The notes beneath the pieces are model-generated. The model saw only the letters and a program-made list of their open reading frames with translations, was not told where the DNA came from and made no database searches. Source: an uncultured bacterium (GTDB lineage Bacteria; Planctomycetota; UBA1135; GCA-002686595). Taken from it: a stretch of 64,000 nt of DNA. Below, in pieces: positions 12,268 to 19,460 of this stretch. Made by a program: the position numbers and the translations under genes. The stretch is taken from contig CADEGS010000002.1 of NCBI GenBank assembly GCA_902826945.1, positions 52,475 to 116,474 on the forward strand, given 5' to 3'. The stretch's first letter is position 1; each line of letters begins with the position of its first letter.

Positions 12268-12418
12268 TGGGAGAGAATCCTGCGCGGTCGCCGGTGCGGT
12301 CTGGCTTCGTCCTGGCAAGGCGCGCCGACGACGCGTCTTCGCTGCAAGACTCGGAGGAGGCGCAACGCAGCCGGGGCGGATCCAGGCCGTGCCGGAGACC
12401 GCGCAGGATTCTCTCCCA
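12268..12418. repeat. 151-bp imperfect palindrome with 22-bp perfect inverted ends
   Basis: The left end 12268-12289 and the right end 12397-12418 are perfect inverted copies of each other, beginning TGGGAGAGAATCCTGCGCGG. Similarity continues inward with scattered mismatches for about 30 more bases per arm. The centre holds its own small hairpin, GTCTT-CGCTGC-AAGAC. No ORF of its own, and no obvious target-site duplication. The right end stops five bases before the -10 box of nth. It may be a MITE-like element or a repeat unit specific to this genome. Confidence 0.75.
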
Positions 12419-12423
12419 ATCTC

Positions 12424-12429
12424 TATGCT
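12424..12429 (+). promoter_or_regulatory. -10-like box TATGCT, six bases before the nth ATG
   Basis: TATGCT-GCCGGC-ATG. Transcription would start at or next to the A of the start codon, so the nth mRNA is probably leaderless. There is no Shine-Dalgarno. The -35 region would fall inside the right arm of the inverted repeat. Confidence 0.5.
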
Positions 12430-12435
12430 GCCGGC

Positions 12436-13116
12436 ATGAACCGCGCGGAGAAGGCCCGCCGCGTCGAGCGCGTGCTGGACGAGCTCGTCGGCGACGTGGA
12501 CGTGCCGCTCGACCACGCCGACCCGTTCACGCTGCTCGTGGCGGTCGTGCTCTCGGCCCAGACGACCGACCGCAAGGTCAACGAGGTCACGCCGGCGCTC
12601 TTCCGCCGCGCGCGCACGCCGGCCGCGCTGGCGCGCGTGCCCGTGGACGAGGTGCGCGCGCTGGTGCGCGAGGTGGGCCTCGCGCCGCAGAAGGCGCGCG
12701 CGCTGGTCGGCCTCGCGCGCCGCATCGAGGAGCTGCACGAGGGCGTCGTGCCGCGCACGTTCGAGGCGCTCGAGGCGCTGCCCGGCGTCGGGCACAAGAC
12801 GGCCAGCGTCGTCATGGCGCAGGCCTTCGGCGTGCCGGCCTTCCCGGTGGACACGCACATCCACCGCCTGGCCGCGCGCTGGGGGCTCTCGAGCGGGCGC
12901 TCGGTGGTCGAGACCGAGCGCGACCTGAAGCGCGCCTTCCCGCGCGAGCGCTGGAACCGCCTGCACCTGCAGCTGATCGCCTTCGGCCGGCGCTTCTGCC
13001 CGGCGCGCGGACACGACCTGGCCGCCTGCCCGATCTGCTCGTTCGCCGCCACGCGCAAGCGCATCGCGGCCGAGAGCCCGCGCGCGCGCGCGGCCGGCCG
13101 CGCGCGGCGCGCCTGA
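12436..13116 (+). CDS. nth: Endonuclease III (DNA glycosylase/AP lyase)
   Basis: A 226-residue base-excision repair enzyme for oxidised pyrimidines. The helix-hairpin-helix LPGVGHKTA (residues 115-123) carries catalytic Lys121, and VDTHIHR holds Asp139. The iron-sulfur loop is unusual: Cys188, Cys198 and Cys201 are present, but the fourth cysteine expected about six residues later is absent (SFAATRKR follows). The cluster may have a different fourth ligand or be missing. The start is placed by a TATGCT box six bases upstream, suggesting a leaderless mRNA. The downstream zincin gene starts seven bases after the stop. Confidence 0.9.
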   Translation: MNRAEKARRVERVLDELVGDVDVPLDHADPFTLLVAVVLSAQTTDRKVNEVTPALFRRARTPAALARVPVDEVRALVREVGLAPQKARALVGLARRIEELHEGVVPRTFEALEALPGVGHKTASVVMAQAFGVPAFPVDTHIHRLAARWGLSSGRSVVETERDLKRAFPRERWNRLHLQLIAFGRRFCPARGHDLAACPICSFAATRKRIAAESPRARAAGRARRA

Positions 13117-13123
13117 GACGCGC

Positions 13124-13966
13124 ATGGCACGTCACGACGAGCGCAGGCCGCCGGGGGGCGCCGAGGAGGACGCGCGCGAGCGCGCGCTCGAGCGCTACGA
13201 GGTCGCGCTCGACGAGGGGCGCCACGCGGACGCGCTGCGCGCGCTGGACGCGCTTGGCCCCGACGACGGCGAGCGCTGGCTGCTCGAGGCCGGCCTGCGC
13301 GACGAGCTGGGCGACGCGCGCGGCGCGCTGGCGGCCTACGAGCGCGCCGAGGCCTTGCTCGGCCCCGACGACCCCGACTACGCGCTGCGGCGCGGCGCGC
13401 ACGAGCTCGCCGGCTGGCGCGTCGAGCGCGCGCGCGAGCTGCTCTACGCCGTGCGCCAGCGCGACGTGGACCCGGCGACCTGGGCCTCGGTGCTCGACCA
13501 GCGCGCGCTCCTGGCCGACGTCGAGGGCGAGCCGCGCCGCGCGGACGAGCTCTACCGCCGCGCGCACGCCGCCTGCGCCGACCACCCGCCGCCGCCGCCG
13601 CGGCTCGCGGAGGACGCCTTCCGCGCCGTCGTCGAGGAGGCCGCGCGCGAGCTGCCGCCGGAGCTGCAGCAGGCCTTCGAGCTCGTGCCGGTCGTGATCG
13701 ACCCGATGCCCACGCGCGAGCTCGTCGCCGCCGACGGCTTCGGACCCGAGCTCCTGGGCCTCTACAGCGGGCCGCCGCTCTCCGAGTTCCAGGGCGTCTA
13801 CGGCGGCGGCCTGCCGCCGCGCATCCACCTCTTCCAGCGCAACCTCGAGCGCGCCGCGGCCGACGCCGACGAGCTGCGCGAGGAGATCCGCGTGACGCTC
13901 TTCCACGAGCTCGGCCACGCGCTCGGCTTCGACGAGGACGGGGTGGAGGAGATGGGCCTGGCCTGA
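13124..13966 (+). CDS. TPR-containing MMP-type zincin metallopeptidase (DUF1025-like)
   Basis: A 280-residue protein. The N-terminal ~150 residues are helical and TPR-like (ALERYEVALDEGRHADALRALDAL). The C-terminal domain ends in HELGHALGFDEDGVEEMG, the zinc-binding HExxH of the small MMP/zincin family common in bacteria. The last residues of the motif and the stop codon are at the very end of the protein, as usual for the family. No signal peptide, so probably cytoplasmic. The stop codon forms part of the first stem of the hairpin-chain repeat at 13961-14078. Confidence 0.78.
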   Translation: MARHDERRPPGGAEEDARERALERYEVALDEGRHADALRALDALGPDDGERWLLEAGLRDELGDARGALAAYERAEALLGPDDPDYALRRGAHELAGWRVERARELLYAVRQRDVDPATWASVLDQRALLADVEGEPRRADELYRRAHAACADHPPPPPRLAEDAFRAVVEEAARELPPELQQAFELVPVVIDPMPTRELVAADGFGPELLGLYSGPPLSEFQGVYGGGLPPRIHLFQRNLERAAADADELREEIRVTLFHELGHALGFDEDGVEEMGLA

Positions 13967-14078
13967 CGACCTCCGGTCGTCAGGCCCCGCGGCCGCCTGG
14001 CCGCGGCCGGCGCGTGCCGCGCCGTGCGCCGCAGGCCTCGTCGCGCCGCAGGCGCGACCTCATCGTCGCGCAGCGACG
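13961..14078 (+). repeat. Hairpin-chain repeat, copy A
   Basis: Five perfect hairpins follow one another: 13961-13985 (11-bp stem, loop TCC, containing the TGA stop of the zincin gene), 13987-14006 (CCGCGGCC/GGCCGCGG), 14008-14024 (CGGCGCG/CGCGCCG), 14040-14058 (GTCGCGCC-GCA-GGCGCGAC) and 14064-14078 (CGTCGC-GCA-GCGACG). A closely similar element in the same order is at 56147-56263. No coding capacity is apparent. The remaining intergenic sequence to 14171 holds nothing else that I recognise. Confidence 0.85.
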
Positions 14079-14171
14079 GAAGCACGCTGCCACGGATCTC
14101 GCCCCCCATCCCTCGCCCGCGCATCCCGCGCGAGCGACGCCACCGCTCCTCCCGCGCTGCCCGCGCGGTCC

Positions 14172-15095
14172 TCAATCCACCGGCACGAGCTCCGGCGCCG
14201 CGCGCGGCCCGAGCACGCGCCGCGCCTGCCCGCCGGCCTCGAGCAGCACGCTCACCCCGCCGTCGGGCTCGCGCTCCAGCCGCAGCGAGAACGGCTCCAG
14301 CCGCGGCCCGAACGCGGCGGCGACGGCGCCGCCCGTGTGCAGCAGGAGGTCGGCGCGCTCGGACGCGAGCGACTCGGCCGCGAGGTGCAGGCGCAGGCTG
14401 GGCCCGGCGCCGCCCTCGAGCCAGCCGAGTCCGCCGCGCAGCGAGAGCTCGAAGGCGAGCGGCGCTCCGTCCTCGAGCGTGGCCGAGCCGGTCAGCGAGA
14501 GCTCCGCGCCCTCCGGCCACAGCTCGATCCGGCCGAGCCCGCTGGCCGCGCGCAAGACCAGCGGGGGCGCGTCGCTCCCCTCCGCGCTCCAGGCGAGCTC
14601 GTCGGCCGAGAAGCGCAGCTCGACCTGCCGCGGGCGGCCGAACGAGATCTCCAAGCGCCCGCTGGGGAGCGCGCGGTCGTCCGGCCGTGGCTCGAAGCAG
14701 CGCTCGAGGTTCGTGAGGCCGTCGGGGCCGACCGCGATCGTCGCGCGCGCGACGTGCAGATCGAGCGGCCCCCAACCTTCCCGCTCGGACGAGACGAGCG
14801 GCAGGCGCGGCGCCGCCGCGCGCGCCTCGAGCACCGTGCGCCCGTCGGGGTCCTCGAGCGCGAAGCTCGCCTCCTGGCGCCCGAAGAACGAGGGCAGGTG
14901 CGCGCGCTCGACGGCGAGGCGGCCGCGCCAGCGCGCGCGGAAGTCCTCCTCCAGCTCGCGCCCGACGAAGCGCCCGCAGGCGACCGGCATCAGGCCCGCC
15001 GCCACCGCGAGCGCGCCCGCCGCGAAGGCGGCGCAGCCGAGCGGCGCGCCGATCAGGCAGCCGAGCCAGCCGCGCCTGCGCTTCCCCGTTCCCAT
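14172..15095 (-). CDS. Membrane-anchored beta-rich protein, unknown function
   Basis: A 307-residue protein with a basic N-terminus and one hydrophobic segment (about residues 10-37, LGCLIGAPLGCAAFAAGALA). The rest alternates short beta strands (SGRLEISFGRPRQVELRF, LSLTGSATLEDGAPLAFELS), as seen in AsmA-like or other periplasmic beta proteins. No catalytic motif is recognised. The gene stands alone, converging with the zincin gene across repeat A. Confidence 0.6.
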   Translation of the reverse strand: MGTGKRRRGWLGCLIGAPLGCAAFAAGALAVAAGLMPVACGRFVGRELEEDFRARWRGRLAVERAHLPSFFGRQEASFALEDPDGRTVLEARAAAPRLPLVSSEREGWGPLDLHVARATIAVGPDGLTNLERCFEPRPDDRALPSGRLEISFGRPRQVELRFSADELAWSAEGSDAPPLVLRAASGLGRIELWPEGAELSLTGSATLEDGAPLAFELSLRGGLGWLEGGAGPSLRLHLAAESLASERADLLLHTGGAVAAAFGPRLEPFSLRLEREPDGGVSVLLEAGGQARRVLGPRAAPELVPVD

Positions 15096-15171
15096 CCGCC
15101 CTGCCGCTACGCGGCGCGGCGCGCGCCATTCCCGGGCCGCGGGCGCCCGACGCGGTGCCGGCGCGCGCGCA

Positions 15172-15738
15172 TCAGTTCCAGCTCGGATCGGGCGGCAGGT
15201 CCTCGAGGCCGCGCGGGCCCGCCGCGCGCACGACCGTGCGCCACACGCGCTCGCCCTCGCCCGCGAAGACGACCTCGGTCGAGGGCGGCGCGGGCAGCCA
15301 CGTGCCCGAGCGCAGCTCGTCCTCGAGCTGCCCCGCGCCCCAGCCCGAGTAGCCGAGGAACAGCCGCAGCGCGCCGCGCGCGCGCGCCTCGCGCTCGCAG
15401 GCGAAGCGCCCCATCGCCTCGAGCTCGCCGCCCAGCCACAGGTCGTCGCAGAGCTGCAAGCCGCCCGGGATGCGCTCGGGCACGCGGTGCAGGAACTGCA
15501 GCGTGCCGTGGTCGACCGGCCCGCCGAGGAAGACGGGGAAGGACGAGCGCCCGAGCAGCGGGTGGTCGGGCAGGAGGTCCTTCACGGCGAGCTCGGTGCG
15601 CTGGTTCGTGACGAGCCCGTAGGCGCCGTCCGGGGAGTGCTGGCAGATGACGACCACCCGGTGCATGAAGTTCGGGTCGAGGAGGTCGGGCCAGGCCGCG
15701 AGGAGGGTCCCCGACGCGACGCGCAGCTCTTCGTTCAT
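15172..15738 (-). CDS. YqgE/AlgH family protein (UPF0301)
   Basis: A 188-residue protein with the family's landmarks: GTLLAAWPDLLDPNFMHRVV at the N-terminus, AYGLVTNQ, FLGGPVDHGTLQFLH, and FLGYSGWGAGQLEDEL. The biochemical role of the family is unknown; in pseudomonads AlgH has been linked to alginate gene control. The ATG start at 15738 overlaps the stop of the small upstream zinc protein gene (ATGA). It is the last gene of the trmL-rlmD-small protein-yqgE operon. Confidence 0.9.
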   Translation of the reverse strand: MNEELRVASGTLLAAWPDLLDPNFMHRVVVICQHSPDGAYGLVTNQRTELAVKDLLPDHPLLGRSSFPVFLGGPVDHGTLQFLHRVPERIPGGLQLCDDLWLGGELEAMGRFACEREARARGALRLFLGYSGWGAGQLEDELRSGTWLPAPPSTEVVFAGEGERVWRTVVRAAGPRGLEDLPPDPSWN

Positions 15739-15959
15739 CGGCGGGAGCGCGGGTCGTCGGCCGCCTCCGCGCGTCCAGGGTACGGCTCGAAGCCCGGGCA
15801 GGCCATGCACGGCTGCGCGGGGTAGCGCGGGAAGCGCTCGTCGCCGCGCGAGCGCTCGCACAGCAGGAACACGCTGCGGGCCGTGCGCACCTGCCGCGCG
15901 TGCCGGCAGGCCGGGCACAGCCCGGGGCGGCCCGCCGCGGGCGGCCCCGACGCGCTCAT
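15735..15959 (-). CDS. Small cysteine-rich (zinc-ribbon-like) protein
   Basis: A 74-residue protein with CPACRHARQV, an isolated Cys in FLLCERS, and QPCMACPGFEPYP, i.e. two CxxC pairs plus one more cysteine. This spacing suggests a small zinc-binding fold. Similar short proteins with RFPRYPxxPxxxCPGFE endings are widespread and uncharacterised. It overlaps both neighbours by four bases (ATGA at each end), so its translation is coupled to rlmD and yqgE, and it is very likely real despite its size. Confidence 0.72.
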   Translation of the reverse strand: MSASGPPAAGRPGLCPACRHARQVRTARSVFLLCERSRGDERFPRYPAQPCMACPGFEPYPGRAEAADDPRSRR

Positions 15960-17374
15960 GGCGCGCGCTCCAGCGTGAACACGCACTCGAGGTGCGGCGT
16001 GTGCGGGAAGAGGTCGAAGGGCTGGGCCTGGAGCAGGCGCCAGCCCTGCGCGCGCAGCTGCGCGAGCTCGCGCACCGCGCCGCGCGGGTTGCACGAGACC
16101 CACACGATGCGCCGCGGCGCGAGCGCGACGAGCGCGGCCAGCACGCTCGGGTGCGCGCCGGCGCGCGGCGGGTCCACGACGCACACGTCGGGGCGCTCGA
16201 GCCCCTCGGGGAGCGCGCCGTGGGCGAGCGCGCGCGCCAGGTCGCCGGCGACGAAGCGCGCGCCCAGGACGCCGTTCGCGCGCGCGTTGGCGCGCGCGTC
16301 GAGGACGGCCGCCTCGCACAGCTCGAAGCCGACGACGGCGCGCGGCGGAGCCGGCGCGCTGGCCAGGACGAGCGAGAACAGCCCGCCGCCGCAGTAGAGG
16401 TCCCACACGACCGTGCCCGCTCCCGCCCCGGCCGCCTCGCGCACGGCTCTCGCCAGGCGCTCGGCCTGCGGCGTGTTCGTCTGGAAGAAGGACTGCGGCG
16501 AGATCGTGAAGCGCAGGCCGCAGAGCTCCTCGTGGATCGCGCCCGAGCCGTGCAGCACGCGCTCCTCCTCGGCCTGCGCGACGCTGGCGCGCGCGGCGCG
16601 CTCGCCGTGCACCAGGGTCGTGATCTCGGGGTGCGCGGAGACCAGCTCGCGCGCGTAGGCGTCCACGGCCTCGCGCGCGCCCGGGCTCGTGACGAGGAAG
16701 GCCAGCAGCTCGCCCGTGCGCACGCCCTTGCGCAGCACGAGGTGGCGCAGGAGCCCGCGGTGCTCGCGCACGTCCCAGGGCTCGAGGCCGCGCGCGCGCG
16801 CCAGGCGCCGCGCGCTCTGCACGATCGGCGAGGCCTCGCGGAAGGCGATGGTGCAGCCCTCGACGTCGAGCACGCGGTCCCAGCGCCCGCGCGCGTGCAG
16901 GCCGAGCGCGAAGCCGCGCTCGGCGTCCGCGGGCTCGTGCGCCTCGACCCAGCGCCGGCTGCCGAAGGTGAAGTCCATCTTGTTGCGGTAGTGCCAGGGC
17001 TCGTCCGCGCCGACCACGGGCTCGACCTGCGTGCGCTCGTCGACGAGCGGCGCCACCTGCTCGCCGAGCAGGCGCCCGAGCTCGGCGAGCTGCGCCGCGT
17101 ACGCCAGGTCCTGGCGCGCGCAGCCGCCGCAGCTCGCGAAGTGCGCGCAGCGCGGCGCGACCTGGTGCGGGCCGGGGTCGAGCACGTCCAGCAGGCGCGC
17201 GTCCACCGTGTCGCGCCGGCGGCGCAGGACCTGCGCGCGCACGCTCGCGCCCGGCACGCCGTCGGCCACGCGCACGGCGATCGCGCCCAGCGCGCCCACC
17301 GCCTCGCCCGAGGGTCCCAGGCGCTCGAGCACGAGCTCGAGCACGTCGCCGCGCCGGGGCTTGCGCTCCTGCAT
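15956..17374 (-). CDS. rlmD: 23S rRNA (uracil-C5)-methyltransferase, RlmD/RumA type
   Basis: A 472-residue SAM-dependent RNA m5U methyltransferase. It has an N-terminal TRAM-like region, an iron-sulfur motif (Cys76, Cys82 and Cys85 in APRCAHFASCGGCARQ, with a later VEGC as fourth ligand), QSFFQTN, the SAM-binding DLYCGGGLFSL, DPPRAGAHPS and the catalytic SCNPRG. The family members methylate U747 or U1939 of 23S rRNA, or tRNA U54; which one cannot be decided from sequence alone. It is preceded by trmL, eight bases away. Confidence 0.88.
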   Translation of the reverse strand: MQERKPRRGDVLELVLERLGPSGEAVGALGAIAVRVADGVPGASVRAQVLRRRRDTVDARLLDVLDPGPHQVAPRCAHFASCGGCARQDLAYAAQLAELGRLLGEQVAPLVDERTQVEPVVGADEPWHYRNKMDFTFGSRRWVEAHEPADAERGFALGLHARGRWDRVLDVEGCTIAFREASPIVQSARRLARARGLEPWDVREHRGLLRHLVLRKGVRTGELLAFLVTSPGAREAVDAYARELVSAHPEITTLVHGERAARASVAQAEEERVLHGSGAIHEELCGLRFTISPQSFFQTNTPQAERLARAVREAAGAGAGTVVWDLYCGGGLFSLVLASAPAPPRAVVGFELCEAAVLDARANARANGVLGARFVAGDLARALAHGALPEGLERPDVCVVDPPRAGAHPSVLAALVALAPRRIVWVSCNPRGAVRELAQLRAQGWRLLQAQPFDLFPHTPHLECVFTLERAP

Positions 17375-17382
17375 CGCGTGGC

Positions 17383-17940
17383 TCAGCGCGCCGTCGCGCG
17401 CGCGATCTCGATCGGGCGCACGCCGTCCGCGCGCCGCGGGGAGGGCTCGTAGGCGCCGTCGTTCCGCGGCAGCGGCACGCCCGCGGAGACGAGCGCCGTG
17501 TAGGTCGCGAGGCACACGACGTTGGCCAGGTTCAGGCTGCGCACCGACGGCCGCACCGGCACGTAGACGCGGCGCTCGGGGAAGGCGCCGAGCAGCGCGG
17601 GCGGGAGCCCGTCCGACTCGCGGCCGAACACGAGCAGGTCGTCGGGCGCGAAGGCGGTCGCGAAGAGCGAGCGCCCGCCGCGCGCGGTGAAGAGCCGCAG
17701 GCGCTCGGCCACCGGCCGCGGCGAGCCCGCCGCCAGGTGCTCCAGCGCCTCGTCCCAGCCCGCGTGCACCCACAGCTCGACGTCGGGCCAGTAGTCGAGC
17801 CCGGCGCGCTTCAGGTGGCGGTCCTCGAGCGTGAAGCCGAGCGGCTCGACCAGGTGCAGCCGCACGCCCGTCGCCGCCGCCAGGCGCGCGGCGCAGCCGG
17901 TGTTGTGCGGGATCTCGGGGCGGACGAGGACGATCTCCAT
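17383..17940 (-). CDS. trmL: tRNA 2'-O-methyltransferase, TrmL/SPOUT family
   Basis: A 185-residue SPOUT methyltransferase. Motifs are VRPEIPHNTGCAARL at the N-terminus, VFGRESDGLPPALL in the SAM knot and SLNLANVVCLATY near the C-terminus, all typical of TrmL, which methylates the wobble nucleotide 34 of leucine tRNAs. It leads a four-gene operon ending with yqgE. A TACACT box at 17952-17957 lies 11 bases upstream of the ATG, and there is no Shine-Dalgarno. Confidence 0.9.
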   Translation of the reverse strand: MEIVLVRPEIPHNTGCAARLAAATGVRLHLVEPLGFTLEDRHLKRAGLDYWPDVELWVHAGWDEALEHLAAGSPRPVAERLRLFTARGGRSLFATAFAPDDLLVFGRESDGLPPALLGAFPERRVYVPVRPSVRSLNLANVVCLATYTALVSAGVPLPRNDGAYEPSPRRADGVRPIEIARATAR

Positions 17941-17951
17941 GGAGGCCGAGG

Positions 17952-17957
17952 AGTGTA
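17952..17957 (-). promoter_or_regulatory. -10-like box TACACT for the trmL operon
   Basis: Minus-strand TACACT lies 11 bases before the ATG at 17940. It would give a leader of only a few bases. Confidence 0.3.
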
Positions 17958-17995
17958 GCCCCCGGCCGCGCCGCTCCCCCCGCGCGCCGTTCGGG

Positions 17996-18007
17996 TTCTG
18001 TTAGGAT
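17996..18007 (+). promoter_or_regulatory. dinB promoter: TTCTGTTAGGAT, six bases before the GTG start
   Basis: TAGGAT at 18002-18007, then CCGGGC, then the GTG start at 18014, so the mRNA would be leaderless. The ten bases TTCTGTTAGG (17996-18005) also occur upstream of dnaE2 at 48665-48674. No -35 is evident. Confidence 0.5.
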
Positions 18008-18013
18008 CCGGGC

Positions 18014-19453
18014 GTGCGCCCGCCCCCCCACCGCGACCTGCGCCTCGCCCCCGGCACGCGCCGCATCGTGCACGTGGACGTGGACGCCTTCCTGGCCTCG
18101 GTCGAGCAGGTCGTGCACCCCGAGCTGCGCGGCAAGCCGCTCGTGATCGGCGGGCCGCCGACCAGCCGCAACCTGGTCATGTCGTGCACGTACGAGGCGC
18201 GCGCGTTCGGCGTGCGGCCCGGCATGCCGCTCGCCGAGGCGCGCCGCCGCTGCCCGCGCGCGCTCTTCCGCGACGGCGACGCGCAGGCGGCGAACCGCGT
18301 GCGCGAGGCGCTGACGCGCGTCTTCCTGGGCTTCACGCCGCGCGTCGAGGTGGCCTCGATCGACGACTTCTTCCTCGACCTCGGCGGCACGGCGCGCCTG
18401 CACGGCGCGGCCTTCGCCGCCGCCGAGCGCCTGCGCGAGCGCGCGCGCGCGGAGGTCGGCGTGCCGGTCACGGTCGGCGTGGCGACGAGCCGCGTGCTGG
18501 CGCGCCTGGCGGGCAAGCTCGCCAAGCCCGGCGGCGTGGCCGAGATCCTGCCCGGCGGCGAGGCGGCCTTCCTCGCGCCGCTCTCCGTCGAGCACCTGCC
18601 CGGCGTGGGGCACTCGATCGGCGCCAAGCTCGAGCGCTTCGGCATCCGCACCGTGGGCGCGCTGCGGCTCGTGCCGCGCGAGGTCCTGTTCGCGAGCTTC
18701 GGGCGCGACGGGCTCCTGCTCTTCGAGCGCGCGCGCGGGCGCGATCCCGACCCGGTCGTGCCGACGCACGCCCTCTGCGAGGACGGCGCGCTCGCCGCGC
18801 GCCCGCCGCGCTCGCTCTCGCGCGAGACGACCTTCGAGCCCGAGGAGGGCCGCCGCGCGCTGCTCGAGGCGATGCTCTCCTACCTGCTCGAGCGCGCCGC
18901 GCACCGCCTGCGCGCGCACGGCCTGGCGGCGGGCTCGCTCGAGCTGCGCGTGCGCTACGTGGACGCGCGCCCGTCGCTCGAGCCGGGCTCCCGCGCGGAC
19001 GGCGCCCCCGCGCGCGTCGTGCGCCGGCGTGCGCTCTCCGCGCCGAGCGACGCGACCGACGCGCTCTGGCGCCACGCGCGCGCGCTCCTCGACGCGCTCC
19101 CGCGCCGGCGCGCGCTGGTCAAGAACCTGGGCGTGACGCTCCTCGACCTGCGCCGCCAGGACGGCTGGCAGGGGCGGCTGTTCGACGACGAGGCGAGCGC
19201 GGGAGACGCGCACGACGAGAGCGCGGACGACGAGCCTGGCGACGAGCGAGCGCAGGACGCGCCGCGCGGCGAGCGCGCGGCCGGCGCGACGAGCCGCGCC
19301 GACCGCCAGCGCCGCCTCGACACCGCGCTCGACGCGCTGCGCGCGCGCCTGGGCTTCGGCGCCGTCCTGCGCGGCGCCAGCGCGCCGCTCGCCGCCACGC
19401 ACCCGCTCGGCAAGGACGGCTTCCGCCTGCGCACGCCCTCGCTGAACCAGTGA
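18014..19453 (+). CDS. dinB: Y-family DNA polymerase IV
   Basis: A 479-residue translesion polymerase, longer than the ~350 of E. coli DinB. The first acidic motif IVHVDVDAFLASVEQ is intact. The second, normally SLDEAYLD, reads SIDDFFLDL, i.e. the catalytic Glu is replaced by Asp. A helix-hairpin-helix HLPGVGHSIGAKLERFGI and the little-finger domain follow. A low-complexity acidic insert (about residues 395-435) separates the little finger from the C-terminal tail, which ends FRLRTPSLNQ. No beta-clamp motif is obvious at the extreme end. The GTG start is set by the TAGGAT box six bases before it. It diverges from trmL. Confidence 0.88.
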   Translation: MRPPPHRDLRLAPGTRRIVHVDVDAFLASVEQVVHPELRGKPLVIGGPPTSRNLVMSCTYEARAFGVRPGMPLAEARRRCPRALFRDGDAQAANRVREALTRVFLGFTPRVEVASIDDFFLDLGGTARLHGAAFAAAERLRERARAEVGVPVTVGVATSRVLARLAGKLAKPGGVAEILPGGEAAFLAPLSVEHLPGVGHSIGAKLERFGIRTVGALRLVPREVLFASFGRDGLLLFERARGRDPDPVVPTHALCEDGALAARPPRSLSRETTFEPEEGRRALLEAMLSYLLERAAHRLRAHGLAAGSLELRVRYVDARPSLEPGSRADGAPARVVRRRALSAPSDATDALWRHARALLDALPRRRALVKNLGVTLLDLRRQDGWQGRLFDDEASAGDAHDESADDEPGDERAQDAPRGERAAGATSRADRQRRLDTALDALRARLGFGAVLRGASAPLAATHPLGKDGFRLRTPSLNQ

Positions 19454-19460
19454 CGCGCCC

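Noticed and set aside
12171..12419. Extension of the M1 peptidase frame through the intergenic repeat
   Set aside because: The added sequence is the palindromic element, and the ATG at 12170 gives a signal peptide with a Shine-Dalgarno.
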